From: Ignavibacterium sp037440165
Lineage (GTDB): Bacteria; Bacteroidota; Ignavibacteria; Ignavibacteriales; Ignavibacteriaceae
NCBI RefSeq assembly: GCF_037440165.1
Contig: NZ_JBBIUQ010000005.1
Coordinates: forward strand, 1-64,000
Reading direction: 5' to 3'
DNA length: 64,000 nucleotides
Shown here: positions 50,675 through 59,434 of the stretch, in pieces
How positions within the stretch are numbered: the stretch's first letter is position 1
How the letters are laid out: each line of letters opens with the position of its first letter
Position numbers and translations under genes: made by a program
Notes under the pieces: generated by a model
Seen by the model: the letters and a program-made list of their open reading frames with translations, nothing else
What the model was told of the DNA's origin: nothing
Databases searched by the model: none

Positions 50675-52554
50675 TTTGTTTCTCCATAAATGTTAAATGC
50701 AATTTTTGAAGGATAATCTTTTGAATGATAAACTTTAATATTTGCTTTCACAAAGTCCTTTTCATCAGCGTGATAAATATCAGTGAATGTTTGCGGATTT
50801 ACATCAAAAAAAGGAAACCAGCTGCTGTGAATTTGTATCATTATCTTATGACCTTTCTTAAAGGTGTGAAAAGCATCATTCAATTTTATGTTAACTATTT
50901 CAATTTTATTCGGAGTAAATGGTTCAGGATTTTCATAACTGTTTCTGAATTTGCCGCGGAAGATTTCAGCACGAACTAATCTTTGATAACCTCCCATTTC
51001 AACTTGATTAGGATTTGGTTCCGGATTAGGTTCATCGTCAGGATAAACATCAATAACTTTCACAACGAAATCGGCGTCCGTGCCTGTAGTTGAAACATAA
51101 AGCTGAGCAGTAATTGGTCCTGCGATTGTAAAATCGCTATCCAGTGGTTCTGTTTCGAAAGTAAGAACATCCGGACGAGTGGAAACATAGCGCTGATCTT
51201 CAATCATAAAAGTTCTGTTATAAAAATTTTTCGAGTCCAAAAATTTTGATGTGTATGGAACGGGATTCCAGGGATCGCTTAAATATTCAGTGAAATGAAT
51301 GTAATCAGAATTCAACTCTCTGCTTAAAGTCTGATTTGATGAAAGGAAAAGATCAGTTGAAGAAACATTTTCCGGCGGCCATTTATCAAAACTGTAAAAT
51401 TTATTTGAACCAGTATTAAAAACATATGCATCATCGGATGGCGGTTTACCGATTCCTTTTAGATAATAATTAAAAAACGGAATTAAAATTTTTTGTCTGT
51501 AGTAATCAGCGGTATTACTGCCAAAATAGAAATCACCAAGTGAATCACCTTTTGAAGCAATCCATGAACCGTGAGTCCAGGGTCCCATAACTATTTTGCA
51601 ATTATTATCTTTATCATTGAATTCAATTGTCTTATAAATATTCAAAGGACCATATAAATCTTCTGCATCATACCAACCACCAACAATAAGCACTGCTGGT
51701 TTAATATTCTTTAAATGCTTGAGATTACTTCTTTCCTGCCAGAAATAATCATAAGTTCCGTGATTGCTCATTGAATCCCAGAATGGAATTGAGTTCTTCA
51801 AAATATTTTCATTCAATTTTTTAATTGGTGTATGTTTCAGAAAAAAAGTGTAATTATCAGGTGAAGGATAATCTGCACCTCGCTGCCACTGTGTTGTAGG
51901 AGCTGTTCTTGGAATTCCAAAATTTTTAAAAAAATTAAACGACATCTGAAGTGAAAAAGCACCATTATGATGCATATCATCTCCTATAAACCAATCTGCA
52001 ATCGGCGCCTGCGGTGAAACTGCAACCAAGTTCGGATGAGCATCAATTGCACCCATAATTGTATAAAATCCAGGATAAGAACTTCCCCACATTCCAACTT
52101 TGCCATTGTTATTCGGAATATTTTTTATCAACCATTCAATAGTATCATATGTATCTGAGCTTTCATCAGTTTCATTATTTGATTTATTTGGTTTATGTGG
52201 ACGCATATTATCAAATTCACCGTCTGACATAAATCTTCCACGAACATCCTGAAGTACGAAAATATATCCTTCTTTCACAAACTGCTCAGCGGGACCAAGA
52301 AACCGAGCATACTTCTCTTCACCATACGGACCAACTGAGTAAGGAGTTCTTGTTAAGATAATTGGATATTTTTTTGTTATGTCTTTTGGAGAGTAAACCA
52401 CTGTATAAAGATGAATACCATCACGCATTTTTATTCTGTATTCTTTTTTGTCGTAATTATCTTTTATGAAATTCTCTTTCTCCTGAGCACAGGCAAGAAT
52501 ATTAAAAGAAATGATTAAGATTAGCAGAACTTTAATTTGAATTCTAAGATACAT
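50671..52554 (-). CDS. CocE/NonD-family hydrolase (X-Pro dipeptidyl-peptidase type), likely lipoprotein
   Basis: About 627 residues. The N-terminus is hydrophobic and ends with Ile-Leu-Ala-Cys, a lipobox-like site, so the enzyme is probably a lipoprotein. An alpha/beta-hydrolase domain follows with RMRDGIHLYTVVY, DVRGRFMSDGEF, the nucleophile elbow VGMWGSSYPGFYT, and HHNGAFS; the catalytic His is in MGPWTHGSW. A jelly-roll X-Pro-type C-terminal domain starts near FETEPLDSDFTIAGP. Activity is likely acyl- or peptide-ester hydrolysis; the substrate is unknown. The ATG at 52554 has GGAG eight bases upstream; a TTG at 52560 would add two residues. The stop overlaps the DUF1028 start. Confidence 0.9.
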   Translation of the reverse strand: MYLRIQIKVLLILIISFNILACAQEKENFIKDNYDKKEYRIKMRDGIHLYTVVYSPKDITKKYPIILTRTPYSVGPYGEEKYARFLGPAEQFVKEGYIFVLQDVRGRFMSDGEFDNMRPHKPNKSNNETDESSDTYDTIEWLIKNIPNNNGKVGMWGSSYPGFYTIMGAIDAHPNLVAVSPQAPIADWFIGDDMHHNGAFSLQMSFNFFKNFGIPRTAPTTQWQRGADYPSPDNYTFFLKHTPIKKLNENILKNSIPFWDSMSNHGTYDYFWQERSNLKHLKNIKPAVLIVGGWYDAEDLYGPLNIYKTIEFNDKDNNCKIVMGPWTHGSWIASKGDSLGDFYFGSNTADYYRQKILIPFFNYYLKGIGKPPSDDAYVFNTGSNKFYSFDKWPPENVSSTDLFLSSNQTLSRELNSDYIHFTEYLSDPWNPVPYTSKFLDSKNFYNRTFMIEDQRYVSTRPDVLTFETEPLDSDFTIAGPITAQLYVSTTGTDADFVVKVIDVYPDDEPNPEPNPNQVEMGGYQRLVRAEIFRGKFRNSYENPEPFTPNKIEIVNIKLNDAFHTFKKGHKIMIQIHSSWFPFFDVNPQTFTDIYHADEKDFVKANIKVYHSKDYPSKIAFNIYGETK

Positions 52555-52670
52555 CAGCAATTCTCCAAGATTGTTTTTGTTAAAATAAAAATTTTAACTA
52601 TCTATTAAAAAGTTAATCATATTGATTGTAGTTCTTTTAATATTTTAGCATATAAAATTATGGAGATTAA

Positions 52671-53417
52671 TTGTCTGATATAATTTCTGTTCTGATTTTA
52701 TTTGTTGTAGGTGCAATAGCTGCATTTATAAATGTAAATGCCGGCGGTGGTTCTTCTCTTACTTTACCTGCGTTAATTTTTCTTGGACTTGATGCTTCGG
52801 TTGCAAATGGCACCAATCGTGTTGCAATAATCTTTCAGAATATTTCTGCAGTTTATTCATTTAAGAAAGAAAAATATTACGAACTTAAGAACAGCTTAAT
52901 CTTATCAGCATTGAGCCTGCCTGGTGCTATTGCAGGTGCGATTTTCGCTGTTAGAATTTCAGATGAAGCTTTTGAAAAAGTTCTTGGTATAATAATGATT
53001 CTTTTAATCATTACTATACTTATTCCACAAAAGCGCGAAAAGAAAGTAACTGATGAATTTAAAGTTGATTGGAAATTAATTCTCTCAATGATTGCAATTG
53101 GTTTCTACGGTGGATTTCTTCAGGTTGGAGTAGGATTTATTATTATGGCATTGCTTCATAATCTGTTAAAGCTTGATTTAATAAGAGTTAATATGCACAA
53201 AGTTTTTATTGTATTTGTATTTACAATTCCCGCATTACTTGTTTTTATTTTGTCGAACAATGTAAATTGGTTTTATGGATTAAGTCTTTCTGCAGGAAAT
53301 GCATTCGGTGGTTGGTGGGGTGCAAAACTTTCAGTCAGGAAAGGAGAAAAACTTATCAAAGCTGTTCTTGTTGTAGCAATTTTTATTATGGCTCTTAAAC
53401 TGTTAAATATTTTTTAG
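52671..53417 (+). CDS. TauE/SafE-family membrane permease
   Basis: A 248-residue membrane protein with about eight segments and the two-fold TauE/SafE repeat. The first repeat has NVNAGGGSSLTLPALIFLGL and VANGTNRVAIIFQNI; the second has GFYGGFLQVGVGFIIMALL. The family exports sulfite, organosulfonates or similar anions, but specific substrates are rarely known; this one has no sulfur-metabolism neighbours. The start is a TTG at 52671 with GGAG five bases upstream. An ATG overlapping that site (52660) runs into a stop after seven codons in another frame. It diverges from the CocE gene and is followed after 8 bases by an aldo-keto reductase. Confidence 0.9.
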   Translation: MSDIISVLILFVVGAIAAFINVNAGGGSSLTLPALIFLGLDASVANGTNRVAIIFQNISAVYSFKKEKYYELKNSLILSALSLPGAIAGAIFAVRISDEAFEKVLGIIMILLIITILIPQKREKKVTDEFKVDWKLILSMIAIGFYGGFLQVGVGFIIMALLHNLLKLDLIRVNMHKVFIVFVFTIPALLVFILSNNVNWFYGLSLSAGNAFGGWWGAKLSVRKGEKLIKAVLVVAIFIMALKLLNIF

Positions 53418-53425
53418 AAGAAAGA

Positions 53426-54247
53426 ATGAATATCAGTTCCAGATGTAAACTTAATAATGGATATGAAGTTCCAAATTTCGGACTTGGAGTTTACAAAGCA
53501 GCTCCCGGAAAAGAAACAATTGAGGCAATTTCCTACGCACTTGAAGTTGGTTACAGATTAATTGATACAGCAGCAGTTTATGGTAATGAAAAAGAAGTTG
53601 GTATTGCTGTCCGGCAATCAGGAATTCCCAGAGAAGAAATTTTTATTACCACAAAATTATGGAATGACAATCACGGCTATGATTCAGCACGCCGTGCTTT
53701 TGACGAAAGCTTAAAAAGATTGCAGCTTGATTATGTTAATTTGTATTTAATTCACTGGCCAGTTCCGAGATTAAGAAAAGATAGCTGGCAAGCATTGGAG
53801 AGAATTTACAATGAAGGGAAAGCCCGTTCAATTGGTGTTAGCAACTATATGATAAATCACTTGGAAGAATTAAAAACTTATGCAGAAATTATTCCTGCAG
53901 TAAATCAAGTTGAATTCTCTCCGTTTCTTTATCAAAAAGAATTGCTTGATTATTGCAGAGGAAACAATATTGAACTTGAAGCATACTCTCCACTGGCAAG
54001 AATGAAGAAAAAAGATAATCCGGTAGTAAACACAATAGCCAAAAAATATGGCAAGACTCACGCACAAGTATTAATCAGGTGGTGTCTTGAACACAAATTG
54101 ATTGTGATACCAAAATCTTCAAACAAAAAAAGAATTAAAGAAAATGCAAATGTTTTTGATTTCAAAATGGATAATGAGGATATGAATAAACTGAACTCAC
54201 TAAACGAAAACTTCAGAGTTTCCTGGGATCCGAGTGAGATTGATTAG
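53426..54247 (+). CDS. Aldo/keto reductase
   Basis: A 273-residue NADPH-dependent aldo-keto reductase of the AKR5-like bacterial group. Signatures include GLGVYKAAPG, RLIDTAAVYGNEKEVGIAVR (catalytic Asp and Tyr), FITTKLWNDNHGYDSARRAF (Lys), LYLIHWPVP (His), GVSNY and the C-terminal VIPKSSNKKRIKENANVFDF that binds the NADPH phosphate. The length is standard. Substrate is unknown; 2,5-diketo-gluconate or methylglyoxal-type carbonyls are typical. It follows the TauE gene closely and ends 5 bases from the convergent uvrA. Confidence 0.94.
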   Translation: MNISSRCKLNNGYEVPNFGLGVYKAAPGKETIEAISYALEVGYRLIDTAAVYGNEKEVGIAVRQSGIPREEIFITTKLWNDNHGYDSARRAFDESLKRLQLDYVNLYLIHWPVPRLRKDSWQALERIYNEGKARSIGVSNYMINHLEELKTYAEIIPAVNQVEFSPFLYQKELLDYCRGNNIELEAYSPLARMKKKDNPVVNTIAKKYGKTHAQVLIRWCLEHKLIVIPKSSNKKRIKENANVFDFKMDNEDMNKLNSLNENFRVSWDPSEID

Positions 54248-54252
54248 AAAAG

Positions 54253-57075
54253 TTACCTTAATTCTTTCTTCAAAAATTTTCCTGTGAGACTTTTTTTATT
54301 GTTCACAATTTCTTCCGGTGTACCTTCGGCGATAATTTCTCCACCGAACTCTCCTCCACCAGGACCTAAATCAATTATCCAGTCAGCCAGCTTAATAACA
54401 TCAAGGTTATGTTCAATTACAATTACTGTGTTTCCTTTGTCAACAAGATTATTCAGCACTTTCATAAGAATGTTCACATCTTCAAAATGCAAACCTGTTG
54501 TTGGCTCATCAAGAATGTAAAGAGTTTTACCAGTTGACACTTTACTTAATTCAGTTGCGAGTTTTACTCTCTGCGCTTCACCGCCGGAAAGAGTTGTTGC
54601 CTGCTGACCAAGTCGAATGTAACCTAAACCAACATCGTGGATAGCTTTAATTTTTCTTTTAATTCTTGGGAAGTCTTCAAAAAATTCCAGGGCTTCATCG
54701 ACACGCATATCAAGAACATCAGCAATTGAATTTGTTTTGTAAAGCACCTGCAGAGTTTCCCGGTTGTATCTCTTGCCGTGACAGACATCGCAGGTTACAT
54801 AAACATCCGGAAGAAAATTCATTTCAATTTTTTTTACGCCATCACCAGAGCAAGCTTCACATCTGCCGCCTTCAACATTAAAACTGAATCTTCCTGGTTC
54901 ATAGCCGCGCATTTTTGATTCCGGCAGCTGTGCAAACAAATCGCGTATCAAAGTAAATAGTCCTGTGTAAGTTGCAGGATTTGATCTCGGCGTTCTGCCG
55001 ATAGGCGATTGATCTATCTCAATTACTTTATCAATATTTTCTAAACCTTCAAATTTTTTATAGGGCAGCGGAACAACAGCAGATTTATAAAACTTTCGCA
55101 TCAGAATTTTTACGAGAGTTTCATTTATCAGACTGGATTTTCCTGAACCACTAACTCCAGTAATCAATGTAAGTGTGCCAATCGGAATTTTTAAATCAAC
55201 ATTTTTAAGATTATTACCTGATGCACCATTAAGCAGTATAAATTTTCCGTTTCCTTTTCTTCGTTGCTCGGGAACTTTGATTTCTTTTTTATGTTTCAGA
55301 TATGAAAGTGTAATAGAATCATAACCGTTTTTTGAATCAACGAGTTTTTTTGTATCACCTGCAATACAAACTTTTCCGCCATGTTCTCCTGCACCAGGAC
55401 CTAAATCAATGATGTAATCAGAGTTTTCAATTGTCTCTTTATCGTGTTCAACAACAATTACTGTATTCCCAAGATCTCTTAGCTCTTTTAATGAATGAAT
55501 TAACTTAATATTATCACTTTGATGAAGACCAATTGACGGCTCATCAAGAACATATAAAACACCAGCCAATTGCGAACCAATTTGTGTTGCTAATCTTATT
55601 CGTTGCGATTCGCCGCCTGATAATGTTCTGGCTGAACGGTTTAAAGTCAGATAATCTAATCCAACATTCGATAAAAAATAAAGTCGGGTTGTAATTTCTT
55701 TTAATATCGGTTTTGCTATTTGTGCCTCTCTACCGGAAAGTTTCAGCTTCGTGAAAAATATAATTGCACGATTGATTGACAGATTTGTTATCTCGCTTAT
55801 GTTTTTTCCAGCAAACTTAACTGACAATGATTCCTTTTTTAATCTTCCGCCGTTACAAACAGGACAAGTTACAGTATTCATAAATGATTCCACCCATTCA
55901 CGAATACTTGATGAAGTTGTAGTTGAGTAATAATTCCTGAGATATTCAATTAAGCCGTTAAAACGATGAAGATAAGTTACAGGTTTTCCTTTGCCATAAG
56001 AATATGTAAATGGAATTTTGTCTTTTGTTCCGTAAAGTAAAACTTCTTTCTGCTCTTCATTCAGATATTTAAGTTTTGTGTCAAAGTTAAAATCATATTT
56101 TTCCGCAATTGCCCGAAGCTGATTGAAAAACCAGATTTGTCTTGGCTTTCCCAATGCTCGAATTGCTTCTTCATTTATTGATTTATCCCAATCAGGAATT
56201 ATCAAATTAATATCAAGTTCTTTAATTTCACCTAAACCTTCACAGTTCGAACAAGAGCCATAAGGTGAATTGAATGAAAATGAATTTGGTGCAAGCTCGC
56301 GATAACTTATTCCACAATCAAGGCAGGCAAGATGACGACTGTAAACTTTATCCTCTTTTCCAGCATCAATTATTACAATTCCACCACCATAATTTAGCGC
56401 AACATCAACTGATTCTGTTAAACGATTCCTGGACTTTTCGCTTACCTGCAATTTATCAACTGCAATTTCAATGTTGTGAAGTTTATATCTGTCAACACTG
56501 AATCCTTTATAAATTTCAAAATATTCTCCATCAACTCTAACTCTTAAAAAACCATCTGATAAAATTTCTTCAAACAATTCTCTGTAATGACCTTTTCTGC
56601 CTCTGATAACCGGAGCTATCACTGTGATTTTCTTTCCAGCATAATTTGTTATGATGGAATCAACTATTTGATTTGAAGATTGTTTTACAACCGGTTTTCC
56701 ACAATTATAACAGTGAGGAGTTCCAACTCGGGCGAAGAGTAATCGCAGATAATCATAAATTTCTGTTACAGTTCCAACAGTTGAACGAGGATTACCTGAT
56801 GTGGATTTTTGTTCGATTGAAATCGCAGGACTTAATCCATCAATTAAATCTACATCCGGCTTTTCGAGCATATCAAGGAATTGTCTTGCATAAGCTGAAA
56901 GAGATTCAATATACCTTCGCTGACCTTCAGCATATATAGTATCAAATGCAAGTGAGGATTTACCTGAACCTGATAAACCAGTTATTACAGTAAATGATTC
57001 ACGCGGAATTTCAACATCAATATTCATTAAGTTATGTTCCCGCGCACCTTTAACTATTATTTTATCTTTTTCCAA
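54253..57075 (-). CDS. uvrA: Excinuclease ABC subunit A
   Basis: A 940-residue UvrA, the damage-recognition ATPase of nucleotide excision repair. Two ABC modules are visible: Walker A GLSGSGKSSLAFDT at 33-46 and GVSGSGKSSLINET near 645. The signature pair is RTLSGGESQRIRLATQIG and TLSGGEAQRVKLATELS, with Walker B VLDEPSIGLH and ILDEPTTGLH. Zinc fingers are CxxC pairs in HCYNCGKPV/RHLACLDCGISY and CEACSGDGV/YVTCDVCHGKRY. The DNA-binding GYEPGRFSFNVEGGRCE is intact. The start is a TTG at 57075, giving MEKDKIIVKGAREHNL, the expected N-terminus, but without a clear Shine-Dalgarno. uvrB and uvrC are not in the window. Confidence 0.97.
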   Translation of the reverse strand: MEKDKIIVKGAREHNLMNIDVEIPRESFTVITGLSGSGKSSLAFDTIYAEGQRRYIESLSAYARQFLDMLEKPDVDLIDGLSPAISIEQKSTSGNPRSTVGTVTEIYDYLRLLFARVGTPHCYNCGKPVVKQSSNQIVDSIITNYAGKKITVIAPVIRGRKGHYRELFEEILSDGFLRVRVDGEYFEIYKGFSVDRYKLHNIEIAVDKLQVSEKSRNRLTESVDVALNYGGGIVIIDAGKEDKVYSRHLACLDCGISYRELAPNSFSFNSPYGSCSNCEGLGEIKELDINLIIPDWDKSINEEAIRALGKPRQIWFFNQLRAIAEKYDFNFDTKLKYLNEEQKEVLLYGTKDKIPFTYSYGKGKPVTYLHRFNGLIEYLRNYYSTTTSSSIREWVESFMNTVTCPVCNGGRLKKESLSVKFAGKNISEITNLSINRAIIFFTKLKLSGREAQIAKPILKEITTRLYFLSNVGLDYLTLNRSARTLSGGESQRIRLATQIGSQLAGVLYVLDEPSIGLHQSDNIKLIHSLKELRDLGNTVIVVEHDKETIENSDYIIDLGPGAGEHGGKVCIAGDTKKLVDSKNGYDSITLSYLKHKKEIKVPEQRRKGNGKFILLNGASGNNLKNVDLKIPIGTLTLITGVSGSGKSSLINETLVKILMRKFYKSAVVPLPYKKFEGLENIDKVIEIDQSPIGRTPRSNPATYTGLFTLIRDLFAQLPESKMRGYEPGRFSFNVEGGRCEACSGDGVKKIEMNFLPDVYVTCDVCHGKRYNRETLQVLYKTNSIADVLDMRVDEALEFFEDFPRIKRKIKAIHDVGLGYIRLGQQATTLSGGEAQRVKLATELSKVSTGKTLYILDEPTTGLHFEDVNILMKVLNNLVDKGNTVIVIEHNLDVIKLADWIIDLGPGGGEFGGEIIAEGTPEEIVNNKKSLTGKFLKKELR

Positions 57076-57146
57076 ATTTGTATAGTAATAAAATTTTCAA
57101 TCGTGTATTTTAGTTACAGTTAAATTCATATTCAAATAATTTTCAC

Positions 57147-57812
57147 ATGCACTTTACTGCTTTATCATCTAAATCAATTCCAAAACAAATTAAAACTATA
57201 CTTGAGTTCAACGAAAAAATTTACAAAGAGAAAAATTCGGAATTCATTGCACAGGCTTATCCTGTAGAATCAATCGAACAATCTGATGAAATTTTGGGGA
57301 AAGTGAGGAAAAAATATTTTGATGCAACGCATCACTGCTATGCATTAAAGTTGCTTACTGGTGAAACTAAATCATCCGATGACGGAGAACCCAAAGGGTC
57401 TGCAGGTTTAAGAATAATAAATGCAATCGAGCATTTTGATTTGCTCAATGTGATGGTCATAGTGATAAGATATTTTGGTGGAACAAAACTGGGCATTTGT
57501 CCGCTTGGTAAAGCTTATTACCAGTCAGCTTTTAATGTGATTAAGAACAGCAAGATTATTAAGATGAAGCTATATCAACAGATTTCTGTTCAAATAGAAT
57601 TTAATTACATAAGTCAATTTCATAGAATCGTTAATAATTTCGAAGGAATAATTGATAATTCTGAATATAGTGAAAGTGCCAAGTTTTTACTATCTGTAAG
57701 CCCTGACAATAAAGATTCATTGATAAATGATTTAATAAACGCTACAAATGGCTCTATAAAATATCATTGCACAAATTCCTTTTCATATCTAAAATCTTTA
57801 AATAATACTTGA
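57147..57812 (+). CDS. YigZ/IMPACT-family protein
   Basis: A 221-residue member of the UPF0029/IMPACT family. The N-terminal domain (about 18-130) shows KEKNSEFIAQAYPVES, ATHHCYALKL, SDDGEPKGSAGLRI and VIVIRYFGGTKLGI, which are diagnostic. The C-terminal half matches the ferredoxin-like DUF1949 domain. Eukaryotic IMPACT modulates translational control; the bacterial role is unproven. It diverges from uvrA and is followed by a MarR gene. There is no sign of cotranscription with other genes. Confidence 0.92.
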   Translation: MHFTALSSKSIPKQIKTILEFNEKIYKEKNSEFIAQAYPVESIEQSDEILGKVRKKYFDATHHCYALKLLTGETKSSDDGEPKGSAGLRIINAIEHFDLLNVMVIVIRYFGGTKLGICPLGKAYYQSAFNVIKNSKIIKMKLYQQISVQIEFNYISQFHRIVNNFEGIIDNSEYSESAKFLLSVSPDNKDSLINDLINATNGSIKYHCTNSFSYLKSLNNT

Positions 57813-57875
57813 ATTAAATATTAGTTTTAACGATTTTTGATATGCACAATTATTAATCTTTTACAGGGGTAAAAT

Positions 57876-58322
57876 ATGGACCTTCAACAACACGCAGAGC
57901 AGCTAGCGAACTTAACATTTAGTTTGCTTGCTAATTGTCAAGAAAAGGAAGTTCGCTTGGCAGAGATTCACGGCTTAACCCAAGCAGAATTCCGTTGCCT
58001 TCGTCTCTTTGGATCAGATGAGACTGTGAACAACAAAAAAATTGCTGAAAGAATGAATTTGAGTCCGAGCCGACTTACAAGGATCATTGATGGATTGGTA
58101 AAAAAAGAATATATAATCAGAGAGATTGATCCAAATGACAGAAGAAATATGAGAGTAACACTCTCTCCGAAAGGTCAGACGCTGGTGAAGCAATTAAACA
58201 AAGCTTATGTTGATATTCACAGAGAAATTCTGAAAGATATTGATCCAAATCAGCACGAGCCGTTAACAACTGCATTAGAGCATTTGTTAAGTGCATTAGA
58301 AAAGTGGTTGATGAAGAGTTAA
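57876..58322 (+). CDS. MarR-family transcriptional regulator
   Basis: A 148-residue winged-helix regulator. The DNA-binding part is NKKIAERMNLSPSRLTRIID (recognition helix) followed by GLVKKEYIIREIDPNDRRN, the beta wing with the family DxRR motif. The flanking N- and C-terminal helices should form the dimer interface. An AGGGG site precedes the ATG by 5 to 6 bases. The target and ligand are unknown; adjacent candidates are YigZ and the gene itself. Its stop overlaps the stop of the convergent unknown gene by four bases. Confidence 0.92.
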   Translation: MDLQQHAEQLANLTFSLLANCQEKEVRLAEIHGLTQAEFRCLRLFGSDETVNNKKIAERMNLSPSRLTRIIDGLVKKEYIIREIDPNDRRNMRVTLSPKGQTLVKQLNKAYVDIHREILKDIDPNQHEPLTTALEHLLSALEKWLMKS

Positions 58323-58750
58323 TTCTCTGTTCGTTTAAGATGATTTAAGTATTTTTTAATCTGATCAAGATCATCTATCAGTTGAGTGAGGTTGGTGAAC
58401 TGCTCTTTGCTCAACTCGATAAATTTAATTTTTATTTCACCCAAAGTTTCATTCGTTAAATTTGAGGTAAGCTCCTTAATAAGCGAGATTACCTTTTCCA
58501 TATTTTTCATCAAATCTTCTTTAATCATTTGAAGGTTTGTAACATCAGGATTTGACTGACCAATTTTCACAGCTCTCAATAAACCATTCACATACTTGCC
58601 TGTAAATGCGAGCTCCTCAAATTTTTCATATAAGTTATGATGCGAAGTTTCATCTATCAGTTGTTGAAGAAATTTTTTATGATGAAGTTTCCTTTCAGTA
58701 AAAATCTCGACTAAGTTAAGAAAGTCATTATGAAATACTGTTAGACTCAT
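58319..58750 (-). CDS. Conserved-looking helical protein of unknown function
   Basis: A 143-residue, almost entirely helical, charged protein that I cannot assign to a family. It has no membrane segment, no cysteine and no catalytic signature. Hydrophobic residues are spaced as in a four-helix bundle, with a coiled-coil-like C-terminus (LTQLIDDLDQIKKYLNHLK). His pairs occur at HHKKF and SHHNLYEKFEEL. A hemerythrin-like or bacterioferritin-like bundle is possible but the ligand pattern is incomplete. The ATG overlaps the O-methyltransferase stop as ATGA, so it is translated with that gene. It is the last gene of the lepA-lepB-subtilase-methyltransferase run. Confidence 0.75.
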   Translation of the reverse strand: MSLTVFHNDFLNLVEIFTERKLHHKKFLQQLIDETSHHNLYEKFEELAFTGKYVNGLLRAVKIGQSNPDVTNLQMIKEDLMKNMEKVISLIKELTSNLTNETLGEIKIKFIELSKEQFTNLTQLIDDLDQIKKYLNHLKRTEN

Positions 58751-59391
58751 AAAACTTTTACTCCTATTCCAATTCCATCTCCTACAGGTAAAATGGTGGA
58801 TGAAAGAGAAGGTTGATGCATAAAAATCCTGTTAAAGTCTCTTATAAAATTTGTAGATTGTTTATACTTAGTAGGGACTTTATTTGCGGCAACAAATCCG
58901 TGCCAGAGAAGATTATCCACGAAAATAACTCCTCCTTTTTTTAACAACACCATTGAGTAATCGAATAATCTTTTATAATCCTCTTTATCGGCATCAAGAA
59001 AAATAAAATCATATTTTTTTTGAAGCTGAGGAAGAATTCTGAGAGCATCACCTTCTATTAGCTTAATTCTGTTTTCAAGACCGGATTTTTTGAAATTCTC
59101 TTTTGCAATTGCAATATTATTTGTGCTTTTCTCGATGGTGTGAATTATAGCTTTACGGCCTAATTTTCTGGCAATACGAATTGTTGAATACCCAATTGCT
59201 GTTCCTATTTCTAACACACGTTGAGGTTTATTCATAACAATTAGCTGTTCCAACAAATTAGCTGATTGGTTTGACAGAATTGGAATATTGTTCTCTTCGG
59301 CAAAATCCTCCATAGTTTTCAGAAATGAATCCTTTTTCTTATCGAACGAGTTTAAATATTTCTCTTGTGATGATAAGATGATTCTCGCCAT
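58747..59391 (-). CDS. O-methyltransferase (class I SAM-dependent)
   Basis: A 214-residue O-methyltransferase of the caffeoyl-CoA/catechol type (Methyltransf_3). SAM motif I is RVLEIGTAIGYSTIRIARKL near 79-98. LIEGDALRILPQL and FIFLDADKEDYKRLF provide the metal-binding Asp residues, and GGVIFVDNLLWHGFVA is typical of this family. Bacterial members methylate catechol-like or hydroxamate substrates; the true substrate here is unknown. An AAGGA site lies about nine bases before the ATG. It is followed by the overlapping unknown gene and preceded 43 bases upstream by the subtilase gene. Confidence 0.92.
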   Translation of the reverse strand: MARIILSSQEKYLNSFDKKKDSFLKTMEDFAEENNIPILSNQSANLLEQLIVMNKPQRVLEIGTAIGYSTIRIARKLGRKAIIHTIEKSTNNIAIAKENFKKSGLENRIKLIEGDALRILPQLQKKYDFIFLDADKEDYKRLFDYSMVLLKKGGVIFVDNLLWHGFVAANKVPTKYKQSTNFIRDFNRIFMHQPSLSSTILPVGDGIGIGVKVL

Positions 59392-59434
59392 TGATTTTAT
59401 CCTTTATAAAATAATTTGAAATGCACAAACAAAA

